The notes under the pieces are model-generated. The model had not been told where the DNA came from. It saw nothing but the letters and a program-made list of their open reading frames with translations, and made no database searches. From Strongylocentrotus droebachiensis (taxonomy: Eukaryota; Echinodermata; Echinoidea; Camarodonta; Strongylocentrotidae): 64,000 nt of DNA. A program made the translations under genes and the position numbers. The stretch is from NCBI GenBank assembly GCA_035222895.1, contig JAVYIG010001612.1, positions 248,001 through 312,000 of the forward strand, read 5' to 3'. Below, piece by piece: positions 13,301-23,614 of the stretch. Positions within the stretch are counted from its first letter, which is position 1; each line of letters begins with the position of its first letter.

Positions 13301-14273
13301 GTCCCTTTCCGCACAGTTGCTACAGCCTTTTATGCGGAAAGTTCTGGATGTCCAATAAAGAGAAAATCCTTAGTCCTGTTTAAACCCTGAACATAACCTA
13401 AACTAATATAGCTGGAGGTGCAAACATACATGTACCGGTACATTTTGGAACAATATTTTCAAAGAATATGGTTGCTTCCTTCCACTGTTAGAGGGGATTC
13501 TAGATAAATACCCAAACCAATTTACTCTGGGAAAAATGTGCATCCAATAGATCTAGTAATATTAGTATAACATTACAGCAACTGACACTTGACAGAGTAT
13601 TCATTTTACAAAGAAGGGAACTCCTTGGAGCAATCATTAGGCCATGTAAGAAAATATACATGTTTAGCGTCCCCGCCCGCTTCCTTTTTGGGGGCCGCCT
13701 CCTAGACCTCTATTATTTTTTTTTTGAAATTTTTTGAAATTTTTTGAAATTTTGTTTTTAAAGAAAAAACATGAAAAACACTGCTAGTCTAAAATGGATC
13801 TAGATCTATTTCTGATTTAAAAGAAAAAAGAAAAAAGAAATCTTGAAAAATAGCCCGACTGTCAGGGAAATTGTACCGAGCAGCCATTTTAAGTCTTTAA
13901 GAGAAAGAAAGGACCTCTTCCTAACTTTGTTAGACTCTATCCTAATATTAAAAAAAGCTGAACGCTAAACACGTTGTTTTTTTTTTTTTTGCCTAAAAGT
14001 CAGATGCAGGAATATTGCCTGCGTCAAAAGACTAAAATAAAAATGATAAAATTCAATGTAGATTTTCTAGATCTAAAACACACACAAAATTGCTAGAAAA
14101 TGAATGTAGTACTTACCACTTATCTTCAGGATCTTTCCATGATATGGTTTTCCTCCTTGAAATTTTATGTCCGAGGCTGAGCCCACGCTCCTTGCCTCTT
14201 CCGGCACATTTTTGAGGTTTTCGATCGAAACTTTTCTCTCATCGACCCAATAAACAATGCAAAACTTCTTCAT
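7243..14273 (-). CDS. BEN domain-containing protein (9 exons, complete, transposon-borne)
   Basis: The spliced model joins 14273-14117, 13055-12769, 12226-12088, 11740-11682, 11056-10817, 9507-9454, 9115-9083, 8192-7961 and 7367-7243 into 441 residues plus TAA. All introns are GT-AG and all phases agree. An in-frame TAG lies six bases before the ATG. Residues 1-52 form a small basic module (MKKFCIVYWVDERK...). Residues about 75-130 are an Ala/Thr/Lys repeat, 150-185 a coiled coil (AELEVENKRLK) and 215-300 Pro/Thr-rich. Residues about 325-435 match the BEN pattern: a helix ending in LLEVVFGQETLAKG, then LDPELLVEIK, and a final KINSKCASARRALK. BEN domains bind DNA and recruit chromatin factors (family knowledge). 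Placed divergently beside the transposase inside one element, it may bind the subterminal arrays; that role is inference. Confidence 0.8.
7961..8192 (-). CDS. BEN gene exon 8 (main BEN domain exon)
   Basis: It encodes residues 324-400, starting TLVPLYPGGKPIL and including the core helices of the BEN domain. It is clearly more GC-rich than its surroundings. It ends in phase 1 at GG|GTAAC. Confidence 0.85.
9083..9115 (-). CDS. BEN gene exon 7 (33-base micro-exon)
   Basis: It encodes 11 residues, SSHAHLEYPDE, between CCCCAG and GAG|GTAGGA; phase 0 on both sides. Its small size makes it less certain, but the frame passes through. Confidence 0.65.
9454..9507 (-). CDS. BEN gene exon 6
   Basis: It encodes 18 residues (GSSSKPKQLFFAASGSSP) between TTTTTCAG and CCT|GTAAGT, phase 0 on both sides, a serine-rich linker. 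Confidence 0.65.
9602..10048. mobile_element. 447-bp inverted-repeat MITE nested in a BEN-gene intron
   Basis: The left end CAGCCTTTTCACACACAGC is matched in reverse at 10030-10048. The interior repeats TTTAAAC/GTTTAAAC words on both arms. It lies between exons 5 and 6 of the BEN gene, so it inserted after the large transposon formed or came with it. Confidence 0.8.
10397..10475. repeat. Paired poly-C / poly-G tracts
   Basis: A C run at about 10397-10411 and a G run at about 10447-10475 face each other across a 35-base spacer in an intron, forming a potential hairpin. Similar pairs occur near 16.99, 36.74 and 57.70 kb. Confidence 0.8.
10817..11056 (-). CDS. BEN gene exon 5 (Pro/Thr-rich)
   Basis: It encodes residues 215-294, phase 0 both sides, ending at GTATCA|GTAAGTAAG. 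The body is an imperfect repeat of the type APTLTAPL / ALTAPPPPTLT. It is GC-rich and likely a disordered linker before the BEN domain. Confidence 0.75.
11682..11740 (-). CDS. BEN gene exon 4
   Basis: It encodes residues 196-214 (ITPKKIKLLKEITSFVSNQ) between ATCACAG and CAG|GTAAGG, entering in phase 1 and leaving in phase 0. Confidence 0.75.
12088..12226 (-). CDS. BEN gene exon 3 (coiled coil)
   Basis: It encodes residues 149-194: a heptad-rich helix (HSILKRENATLKRRVAELEV) followed by three NQS repeats (GNQSNQSNQS). A coiled coil of this type before a BEN domain is common in the family and would support dimerisation. Confidence 0.8.
12769..13055 (-). CDS. BEN gene exon 2 with in-frame Ala/Thr microsatellite
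   Basis: It encodes residues 54-148. After an acidic start (NKEELITEMKM) comes ATTKATTT-type repetition from the trinucleotide-based tract at about 12848-12990. The exon continues QKVQAVEAAAQVQKELCRQM. The tract is open in other frames as well (Pro/Lys and Gly/Cys readings), which are shadows. Donor: CAG|GTTCGT. Confidence 0.75.
13085..13190. repeat. Fragment resembling a SINE 3' end
   Basis: A 'gcgctttataagtaacg' segment followed by an (ATT)n tail resembles the 3' end of the SINE at 50.22-50.58 kb ('gcgctatataaaagcgg' plus ATT). It lies in the first BEN-gene intron. Confidence 0.45.
14117..14273 (-). CDS. BEN gene exon 1 (start)
   Basis: The ATG at 14271-14273 is preceded by an in-frame TAG. 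It encodes 52 residues plus one base. The MKKFCIVYWVDERKVSIENL module, followed by SDIKFQGGKPYHGKILKIS, resembles the short N-terminal module of BEND5-like proteins. Donor AGTG|GTAAGT. Confidence 0.8.
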
Positions 14274-15944
14274 TATCTATATAAACTGCAAACTAAAAGT
14301 ACAGATAAAGCCTGAAAATATCTACCGACGAAATCGAAACAGAAACAGAAACAATCTCGTAAAGAAGAAGAAGAAACGACGTATAGCTAGGAGTAGTACC
14401 GCGTGTATTGTCATGCAGATGAAAAAGTTTTCCTTCACAATACATGCGTTGCACTTTCTTTCGATCCGATCGATTCCTTTCAAATTTCGGCCGAGACAGG
14501 AAGTAATTTCCATATCCGCACGTAGGGCCGGGGAATATTTCAGCGATATCAAGCGATCGAAATATGGGTTAAGAAGTAATTATTTCGAATTTGGAAACCA
14601 TATAAATTATTATTTAAGGAGTAGTGTGTCATTGAAATCTATTTTGAATACAAATTTGTAGCGAACGGTGTATCGTTAGAGCTTGCCACTCTCGAATTAA
14701 CCCATGAGCGAATGGAATAGTCCATCCAGTCTTCGTAATGTGGTCATCTCCTCGACCATGCCTACCTACCTGCCGCCGCTCGAGCCGTGGACCCGTTAGT
14801 CTTGAATACATCCGCAGTTTTTTTTCTCCCACGAAATAAAAATCATAACCACGCAAATACATTTGGATCTCCTATCAATGCGAACGAAACTCGCAAAATA
14901 AAATACAGCAATAACTTAAATGTTAGCTTTTTCATTAGGACGTGATAAGTAAAAAGTTCTGCATGGAAATAAAATCTTGAATGACTGTCTAGAACTGGTG
15001 ACAACGTCGTCCAGCAGTGACTGAACTCAGAATTTCGGACAAATCTTTTATAAGTCTTATCTTTAATTAACTTATAGACTAAGATATTAAATCTAAATCA
15101 TTGTTGAATCTGATTTTGTTATTTTTTGAAAATATTCTATTTAGATAATATTAGATGTAAACGCCACCACGCCTTCGCCTGATAAGGGTTTTTATTTCGT
15201 GGGGACGGAACCGCGGATGCATTGTAGACTATCGCTGATTTTGGTGGTAGCATGTTCTTAGTACATGTGTACGCAATTATTTTATTTTGTTATTATTTAC
15301 GGTCCGAGGCAAGATTAGGACTGATTCATTATCAATTTCGGGTTTGTGTTTTCTATGAAAGGTTCAAATTTGTAAATAAGTAAATTAGTTTCTAAGCTTC
15401 TTTATTAAAGTGGAAACAAATAACAAAATAATGGGACTGACGTCATGGATAAAGGAATCACAGCTCGTGTGTAAGGCTAGCTCTCTACGCACGCACGTCA
15501 TGTCGCTAGCGCTTCAATTCACGCTCTGTACAAATTCATGCACTGCATGCATGCCACCGCTACCGGAATTTTGAATCATCTATTTTCTTTGACTGGACTT
15601 GAGATTTACATACAGGTACATTGGTTACCTCATCAAGATTTGGACCCTGATTCAAAGTATATTTTGTAAAATATACAAGCGATTACCGGCAATAATTAGA
15701 TGTACGAAAGTCAAACTTGTTCATTCTCAGACTCAGCTCAGCTCAGAAAGACGAAACTGAATCGTTCGCGTACGTAAAAACGTAGTAGTCCCGTAGACTC
15801 ATCTTCGTGTCCGTTTGTTGCAACACTTGAACATTCTCTAACTGAGTCTAGACTAGGTCCAAGTCACCCTAACCCTTGCTAACGTTAGCTCTCTTGATCT
15901 CGATCTCAAGCTCGATCTATCCTACACCTTTCTGATCATCAAAC
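14274..15944. promoter_or_regulatory. Divergent intergenic region (shared promoter candidate)
   Basis: This 1.67-kb gap separates the head-to-head BEN and transposase genes. It contains several GC-richer patches (14450-14560, 14690-14830, 15150-15250, 15430-15560), unlike most non-coding DNA around it. No TATA box or start site was assigned with confidence. A shared bidirectional promoter is inference from geometry. Confidence 0.5.
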
Positions 15945-16170
15945 ATGAATTTTGACAATAAAACTAGTACACCTAAAGCTAAGCAGACAATTTCACTGAG
16001 AAGGGGAAGAAGAGGACCTTATAATTATTCTTCACGAAAAGGAAATGTGTCCAACGTGAGTGTGACGTCTGAAAAGGAGCTGGATCAAGTTCAACTTCCA
16101 GAACAAATGAAGAACTTGCTGGAACCCAGCCAAAATCAAAGCTTGGAAGGAGACAAAAGAAAGACATGTG
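15945..16170 (+). CDS. Transposase exon 1
   Basis: It encodes residues 1-75 plus one base. The sequence MNFDNKTSTPKAKQ then SLRRGRRGPYNYSSRKG is basic and probably carries the nuclear localisation signal. Donor TGTG|GTAAGT. Confidence 0.8.
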
Positions 16171-19100
16171 GTAAGTTCCGAATTCAGATTATCTCATGAA
16201 CATAGACCCCTACTTTAATTTACTTACTTATGATTAGCCTAGATCTAGTAGTACAGTTACAATTTACATGATGAATCTGATGAATTGGTACATACCTGAC
16301 TAGACCGAATTTTCTGTCTCTTTCGTTCGTTAGCCTCTTAATTGGGGTAGGGTCGGCCGGCTCTCTCTTTAGAGACGGAAACCGTTGATACACATTCCCT
16401 TGATAACGCCACGGCCATTTCAGGTCGTATTGTTATGTTATGCCCCCCAAATCCCCCAAAATGTCATTTTACCTCATGCATGTTATATTGTAAATTAGGC
16501 CTAGGCTATAATATATCAGTTCCACTTACCTACTTGAATGAAATAATCAGTTTAATGGTCCCTTTTTAGGAAATTATGGGTCAAAATCGAAATCCATGTT
16601 GAAAAAAGATTTACCTTAATTTAATTACACAGATTCTTCAGAGGCAGTCGGCGGTAACTGGTGGGATGTTCCTGAAAGCTTCACTCAATCTTCTAGTTCC
16701 AAAGTTGGTAAGTTCACTGAAAGTATGGTTATTTTATTCAGCGACTGGAGCTCCGCGTTAAGCTAGATCACCGGGACATGCCATTGAAACTTTTATTCCA
16801 ACTAGTATTAATAGTAGTAATGTATTGTCTTCAATGATCAAGACCTACTGCTTTTAAAATATGCAATAGATCACACTCCTAAATGTCCTATTGAAACGCC
16901 AAATTGTAGTTATGATACATGTACAACAAGTATTGTCTTGATTTTTAGGTGTTTGTGGGTGGTGGATCATGTAGTATGAACCATGGTGGGGGGGGGGGGT
17001 CATGATATCTACATTCTCCGCTACACTACTCCCTCCCCCCCCCCCCCCCCGAAAAATGAAAAAATCTGAAAATTAAGCTCTCCAAGAAAAAAATTATTGC
17101 TAACTTGCTATGGTGTCCTCAAAACCATTACACCATTCTCAATACAGTCAACCTTTCATGCATCACACTTCATCAAACGACCCCTCTCTTTATTGCCAAA
17201 GCTATTTCATAAGTCCTGGCCGACTGTGTTTTTTTCTTGAAATTCTCTCTTGGACCATTATGGATCATTCTACCTAATCTCCATTTGCAATACCCATACC
17301 AATCATGTGAAGTGCAATATGATGTGTATATAACACATAATTAGAAACTGTAGCTGTAACCTTTCAAGTTTGGCCTAATCACTTTGTCTTGTTTTGTATG
17401 ATTTTCTTTGTGGATAGACGAGGGTTTTGATGATCCCGAACTATCAGTCACTGAGACCCAGTCAAGGAGTGCACATAAGAAAGGAGGTAAAGTTTCACAC
17501 ACACATCGCCAATACTTTTCAGCTCTTTAATTTAAAGCTAACTTAATATACAATGCAGGTGTTGTGTTATATGATTTAATAGTTGATGACATAGAATATA
17601 TAACCACTTAATTGAGATTTTTTTTTCCCGCTATTTTATGCTTCAGAAATCAAATTACAGCCAATGTGCAAACATTTTTAAGTCGAAGCTATTTCATCAG
17701 TCTCAGCAAATTTAAGGCAAGTTTGACTGTGTAACAATGTTGTGTTAAGTCTTTAGAAAGTAATGATACAGTCACACTGACCATGTTTCATCTAAATTTT
17801 AAACATATCAATTGTTTTGCAGGAGCTGCAGAGGCAGTGGATACTGAGTGGTGGGATGCCCCTCCAACTCTCGTAGAGAGTAAGTACGAAATATGCTGAG
17901 TGATGCTTGTTTGGTACCCTTCAAGAATTTTATGTCTGTCACCCCACCCTCTTTTTAATCTACATGATCATTCTCTTCCATTTGAAGCGAATAACTTCAC
18001 GGCAATTAATCTTGGAAGATTAGCTCATATTATAATGTTTAATGCATTCAGTTATGTGCAGTGCATAGTCATTTCAAGTATGTGTCAGGGATTGAAATTT
18101 GTTAATGTAATGCAGAGTGGCAAATCCGGGAGACTCCCGGAAAATTAGTCGATCCCCCGACACGTACCCAAAATCCACAATGATTCCACAAATCAAAAAT
18201 CAGCTCTGGTCCTGTAAAGTATTAAATCTTCTCATTGAAAATCAGGTATCCTCTTTTTTATAGTCCTGTAAGTTATTAAGTGCACTGGCGTGTGGTAAAA
18301 TCAATGTTTCCCTAACAATGATTTTGATAATCTTTGCTGTAATATTGATTTCAACTTAATATGCATGTGTATTGAACAAATAAGTCACAAAGTGATTAAC
18401 TGGTATAATTTTCTCAAGGCTCAACAAACTTGCAAAAATTTGGCTGGGGCAAGTGCAATCACTGCAGATAAAGTCAGTTTCAAAAAAGCAAAATGTTGAG
18501 ATGAGTATCTATTAAAAGGAATAAAGGCATGATGAGGATTAAAGAACAATCATCTGACATAACTTCATTGAAACATTCAATTACAATTATTTTTGACTTT
18601 ATAAAGAAATTTATATTTCTCCTGTTTTCTCCTTTCAGATGTGAGAGATGCTGATCCACCAGGTGAATGGATGGCCAATGCTGTCACTGCTATGTCCACG
18701 GACAACAATGAAGAGGAAAAGGAAGAGGATGGGGATGACATACATTTTGATGTTCTTGGTGATGACTGGTTCGATGCTGAGGAGAGCTTTGAGGACATTC
18801 CTGCATCATCAGATGATTCACCATTTGATAGCAAACCATTGTATGAAGGAGCCCCATTGACCCTTGCAGAGAGCATGCTTCTTATTTTAACCTTAGGGTT
18901 GAGGCATAGCTTAACAGGGTCATGTCTTGTTGACATTTTAACTCTTGTGTGCCTGCATTGCAAACACCCAAACCTGTGCAAGACTACCCTTCATTTGTTT
19001 AAGAAATATTTCTCTAACTTAAAGATGCCCCTTGTATTTCACCAGTTTTGTTCAGTTTGTGGTTTCCTTTTAAATAAACAACAAAACAGCTGTCCATGTT

Positions 19101-21079
19101 GTCACAAACAAATTACAAGTAAGAAAGACAAGACATATTTCATTGAAATCCCCATTTTGGCACAGATACAAGCTTTGTTTCAACAAAAAGACTTTAGTGG
19201 TGATCTGCAACACAGATTTCATAGAAAAAATGATGGTACGATTAGAGATATATATGATGGTCTCTTGTACAAGAAGTTTTCACAACCTGGTGGACTTCTA
19301 CAAAACCCCAATAATATTTCATTTATGTGGAATACTGATGGCGTTCCAATTTTTAAGTCCTCAAAATTTCAAATTTGGCCCCTTTATTTTTTAATCAACG
19401 AATTGCCCCCAACTAAAAGATTTCTGAAAGAAAAAATGGTGATAGCAGGTTTGTGGTATGGTGAAGGTAAGCCACACATGAATACTTTTTTGAAACCTTT
19501 TCATACATCATTGCAAGACTTATCATCTGGAGTTAATATCTGTAATTACCTGGGAATGGAACAAAAGGTTAAGGGCATTTTATTGTGTGGGACATGTGAT
19601 ATGCCTGCAAAATGCTCGGTCCTCAATATGACCCAATTTAATGGGTTATATGGATGCCCCAAATGCACCCAACCAGGGGAAGTCATAAGTGTTGGAAGAG
19701 GGCATGCAAGAGTGTTCCCTTGTGATTTGACCACATTAGATGACAGCAAAAGAACACATGACCAAACAAAAATGTGCGCAGAGCAGGCTTTTCAGATGGG
19801 AAAACCAATACTCGGAATAAAAGGTCCATCCTGGTTTTTGTACCATATGCCTGATTTGATAAATGGTACAGCTATTGACTGGATGCACCAGGTTCTTCTT
19901 GGAATAGTTAGAAGGCTTTTAAAACTTTGGTTTGATAGCAGCCATTCCAGTCAACCTTATAGTATATCCCACTTACTTTCTGCTGCAGATGCCCGTTTGA
20001 AGAATCTGAAACCTCCAAATTTCATTGGTCGAGTACCAAGAAGTATTAGGGATCACAGAAAATACTGGAAGGCATCAGAGTGTCGGTCATGGCTCTTCTA
20101 CTACTCCCTACCAGTATTATCTGGTTTACTCCTTGACATGTATTTTCAGCATTATTTGCTTTTGGTGGAGGCTGTGTATTTACTTAATGTAGATTCCATT
20201 TCCCACGAAACTATCGATCACTGTGAGCAAGTTTTACAACATTTTTGTATGATGCATGAAACCTTATATTCCAAAAGTGAGATGACATCAAATATTCACC
20301 AACTGCTTCATCTATGTGATGTTGTCAGAAATCTTGGTCCCCTTTGGGTTTATTCATGTTTTACCTTTGAATCGATTAATGGAGAATTATTGTCTTTGTT
20401 TCATGGTACACAAAATGTTGATATGCAAATTGCTAACAGTGTGGCAATTTTCTTGAAGTATCCATTGCTTGTGCAAGATTTGAAACTGGATTCTGAAGTT
20501 GGAAAGTTTTTCTCTAGAATGAGATTCTCCTCACACAAATACAAGAAAGGTAAGCATATGTTTCATGATTACTATATTCTTGGTGTCACTAAGAAATACA
20601 CCCTAAAAAGAATGGAACAAACTGTAATACGGAGACTAGTCGGCCATGCAGTCTGCCGTGAGGTTCAATCTTTCTTAAGAGTAATGTGGGATAGCACGGT
20701 AATATGTTCAAAAGAATATACTTTGGCCTACCAGCGAAATTCATACACTGTTATGTTTTATCAGGATGAAACCTTATCATTTGGTCGTGTTCATAAATAC
20801 ATAGAATTAACCCCTTCAGCTCCTTGTTCATGTGATGGTATCTGTTCATGTTCAATATATATTGCCCTTATTGAGAAGTTCCAGGTTGTAGATTTTCACC
20901 TATCAAATGATGACATGACATCTGCTAAAGTAAGTCACCTTGTTCCTTGCAGAAAAGATGGCTTTGAATTAGTAGCAGTTGAAATAAAGGATATAATTGA
21001 ATTATGTGTTTTCATGGAGATTGATGATTGTGATTATTTGTATGTCGCTAAACGCCCCAATCAAGTAGAGAGAGATTAG
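15945..21079 (+). CDS. CACTA-type (En/Spm, tnp2-like) transposase, 5 exons, complete
   Basis: Exons 15945-16170, 16633-16707, 17418-17486, 17823-17879 and 18639-21079 join in frame (every intron phase 1) into 955 residues. An in-frame TGA lies nine bases before the ATG. The N-terminus is basic then acidic, with repeated WWD motifs at residues 85-87 and 133-135. Residues 280-297 hold a CxxC...CxxC zinc-binding pattern. The catalytic core follows tnp2-like transposases: NTDG (D376), IWPLYFLINELPP, CDMPAKC (D463) then FNGLYGCPKC, DWMHQVLLGI, and a late FESINGE (E720/E725) in a segment like DUF4218. I assign D376, D463 and one of the late Glu as the likely DDE triad; that is inference. No stop or frameshift interrupts the large exon, so it may be active. 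Confidence 0.8.
16633..16707 (+). CDS. Transposase exon 2 (first WWD motif)
   Basis: A 75-base phase 1-1 exon encoding SSEAVGGNWWDVPESFTQSS. Acceptor TTACACAG, donor GTTG|GTAAGT. It resembles exon 4 in size, phase and motif. Confidence 0.75.
16987..17052. repeat. Paired poly-G / poly-C tracts
   Basis: A G run near 16987-17000 and a C run near 17034-17050 flank a 34-base spacer in a transposase intron, forming a possible hairpin. Confidence 0.75.
17418..17486 (+). CDS. Transposase exon 3
   Basis: A 69-base phase 1-1 exon: DEGFDDPELSVTETQSRSAH then KKGG. The acidic FDDPE could be a diverged WWDxPE unit. Acceptor GGATAG, donor GGAG|GTAAAG. Confidence 0.7.
17823..17879 (+). CDS. Transposase exon 4 (second WWD motif)
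   Basis: A 57-base phase 1-1 exon: AAEAVDTEWWDAPPTLVE. The EAV..xWWDxP pattern repeats that of exon 2, suggesting exon duplication. Donor GAGA|GTAAGT. Confidence 0.75.
18639..21079 (+). CDS. Transposase exon 5 (catalytic core)
   Basis: A 2.4-kb terminal exon after CTCCTTTCAG. It opens with VRDADPPGEWMANA and DDWFDAEESF, then carries the zinc-binding cysteines, the DDE core and a Cys-rich C-terminal part (CSCDGICSC near residues 872-880). Stop TAG at 21077-21079. It is uninterrupted, although many positions are AT-rich. Confidence 0.9.
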
Positions 21080-21689
21080 CATGATCATCAGTTGGCATCT
21101 GTATACAAAGGTGTTCGGACGCTTTAAGGCTAAGACTTATTTTGCCATACCTCTTTGTTTTATAAGCTATTTATAAGCTACATAAAAACGTGAGTATTAT
21201 TATTATGTATTGTGTTCATTACACTCTGTATATAATTGTATTGTGACTTGTCAAACCCTGAGTAGTGGTTGATTGGGTAACTCAATTGAATGCATGGTCT
21301 TTGTGAAGTGCTTACATACAAATGATTCCATTCACCCATCATGAATAATTGTATTTCAAAAGGCAGAATGTGAAATTGCATAAAATGCCTATAAAATCTC
21401 TTAAATGTAACTTTATGTCAGCTGACATTTGCAGCAATAATTATTGTGAGAGCACTGAATAATCAAATCCATAGATACATTCTGTAAGATATAAAGTAAA
21501 CTTGGTTCCTGGAAACCATCATTTTGTTTCTCTTTTGTACGAGTCTCGAGAAATGTGTGCGACTTGATCATGTACATGTAACAACTTTTCCCCTCTTTAT
21601 TGTACATAACTTATTGAAGAGTACTACTTGAAATGCAGATGCTTAGTATGCTTTCTAAAAGACTGGTAAGCTTAATTGCAATTAACTTC
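21080..21689. other. Transposase 3' flank
   Basis: AT-rich sequence with no supported gene. It presumably contains the transposase 3' UTR; I did not assign a polyadenylation site. Confidence 0.5.
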
Positions 21690-22177
21690 TCAAATTGTAG
21701 AATTGGTTTGCGAGTTGCGACGTGCCAGCTTGCAGGCGTGCAGTAGGTTCCATGTAAACAGTCGACTTTAAAATAGCAGGCTTGCAAGATTTCAGTAAAC
21801 TTTGCAAGCTTTCTGGCATGCAGTAGGTTTCATGACCAATCTTGCAAGCCTACAAGCTTGCAGCCGTTTTTAAAATAGCGTGTTAGCCTGCAAGCCTTGC
21901 AGGCTTGCAAGATTTCAGTAAACTTTGCAAGCTTTCTGGCATGCAGTAGGTTTCATGACCAATCTTGCAAGCCTACAAGCTTGCAGCCGTTTTTAAAATA
22001 GCGTGTTAGCCTGCAAGGCTTGCAGGCTTGCAAGATTTCCGTAAACTTTGCAAGCTTTCTGGCGTGCAGTAGGTTCCATGACCAATCTTGCAAGCCTGCA
22101 AGCTGCAAATGGACTTTAAAATAGCTTGCAGGCATGCAGCATTGGTCCTCGCATGCATGCAGCAGGATAGGGCAGAA
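21690..22177. repeat. Right subterminal tandem array (~130-bp units)
   Basis: About three units of roughly 130 bases, each with 'gcaagatttc', 'cttgcaagcctacaagcttg' or a close variant, and 'ttttaaaatagcgtg'. The words TTGCAAGC and CTGCAAG are shared with the left array although the unit is different. The paired position inside the right terminus supports the transposon call. Confidence 0.8.
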
Positions 22178-22319
22178 ATTTAAAGCGAGTTTATAGCGAG
22201 CAATAAGCGAGCGTGTACAGTGCGCTAGCTAGCGATTGCTTATTAGGATAGCCACTAGCTAGTCACTAGCTTTCACTAGCTAGTCGGTAACTGCCGGCAT
22301 GCCTAAATTTCTGTAAGGG
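22178..22319. repeat. Right terminus of the giant transposon
   Basis: AAGCGAG occurs repeatedly at 22181-22212, then CTAGCTAG-type words. The last 12 bases read outward as the reverse of CCCTTACAGAAA, and TA follows at 22320-22321. Confidence 0.75.
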
Positions 22320-22549
22320 TAACAAGCATTTATACTTTCTTAGCAGTCGGGTAAAATAACCATGACTACCTTTTATAATGATGAAGTACTTGTTCATTAC
22401 TAGATGAAAAATCTTCTAAAATAGATCAGCAGCACCTTTTGTTAAACCATATGGTACAAGATCATCTGGAACTTCATTTTTGTCTCTAAAAACAACTCTA
22501 AAACCTATGTCTTTGTTCCGCCAGATAGATTACTAGACGTCAAACTCAA

Positions 22550-22838
22550 TAGGCCTGTCTTCATCAGCTTGAGTTTGCCAAACCCGCTATTTTCAGACTC
22601 TGGATATTAACCCAAAGCTCGAAATTGGGTCTTCACCAGACAGATATAGGCTCATAACAAACTAGCTCGGACGGGCGCAAATAGCTCAATATTTTGGAAA
22701 CAAGACCTAGATTTCTCTGGATATTTTCTCGACCAAATATCCCGCTAATTGAAACTGCGGGCTGATGAACACGCAAATTAACTGGTTAATTTGCGATCGT
22801 TTTTTTTTGGCAAACTAGAGCTGAGGAAAACAGGCCTA
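22550..22838. mobile_element. Inverted-repeat MITE, AGGCCTGTCTTCATCAGC family, copy 1
   Basis: It starts AGGCCTGTCTTCATCAGC and ends with the reverse (GCTGAGGAAAACAGGCCT). The interior has 'tttgcc' and 'cccgcta' words on both arms. Related copies lie at 23615-23981 and 62500-62842. Confidence 0.7.
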
Positions 22839-23189
22839 TGGTATAAGATCATCTGGACATACATTTTTGTCTATACATGTATTTCTACACCTCTATAACC
22901 TATGTGTATGTTCCGGCAGATAGATTACTACACGTCAAACTCAATAAGGCTCAGGCACTGAGCTCTTTCACAGACCACGTGAATAATCTCAGATGAGCAC
23001 GCAATTGTCTCAGCCCTAGGGGGCTAGACCGTCATGCTTGGGGCCAGACAAAGTCCATGTTTTATATAGCCCCTTGTGATATCATAGGTCAGACTATTAA
23101 TAAAGAATAGGGGCTGTTTTCAATTCAGCACGCCAATAAAGTCAATATTTTGCTCATGTTCAGAGGACATCTAAGCATTTTACTTTAAT

Positions 23190-23370
23190 TAAAAACTAAA
23201 TAATAATAATAATGATAATGATAATAGATTTATAGAGCATTAAGTATATATTCTACTGCGCTATAAGAGCTTCTGATAGATTGACAGTTAATTGAAAAGA
23301 TGTGCTTTCAGTTTTGATTCAAAACTTTTCACAGATGGTGATTTCCTGACTTTTAATGGTAAACATCTTA
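23190..23370. repeat. Dispersed SINE-like repeat, copy 1
   Basis: An (AAT)n-type start followed by 'atttatagagc', 'tatattctactgcgcta', 'cagttaattgaaaagatgtg' and 'cacagatggtgatttc'. The same order recurs at 52170-52370. Confidence 0.7.
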
Positions 23371-23614
23371 TTGTGCATGGTCCAATTTAGAAACACTACA
23401 CAGCAATCTTTTGACATATCACAATAAAATTCAAAAGAAATCATGGACAAAAACTTCCAACATATCTGGAACCTTAATATTTGTGATACAAGACAAATTT
23501 CCTTTTGGCTACAGTAACTATATAGTATAGTCATTAAATTTAAAGAAACTTCTGGAAACAAATTTTTGTAAGTACATCATTCCTGTCAAGGCTGCTACAT
23601 GTATATTATTACGA

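Larger units (their letters stand above)
5053..22319. mobile_element. Giant (17.3 kb) CACTA-like DNA transposon with BEN-domain accessory gene
   Basis: The left end begins CCCTTACAGAAA at 5053. The right end, read inward on the other strand from 22319, begins CCCTTACAGAAA as well. Each end has TA immediately outside (5051-5052 and 22320-22321). The terminus resembles the CACTACAAGAAA terminus of En/Spm elements. Inside each end are GCTAGC/AAGCGAG-rich sequence and then a tandem array with TTGCAAGC and CTGCAAG words, the layout expected of CACTA subterminal repeats. The interior carries two divergent spliced genes, a BEN-domain protein (minus) and a tnp2-like transposase (plus), both with complete frames. 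Smaller elements are nested in its introns. The boundary call is inference from the termini; the superfamily call rests mainly on the transposase. No empty-site comparison was possible. Confidence 0.75.

Noticed and set aside
18577-18981. Minus-strand frame opposite the transposase exon
   Set aside because: Shadow of the transposase coding exon, without splice or family support.
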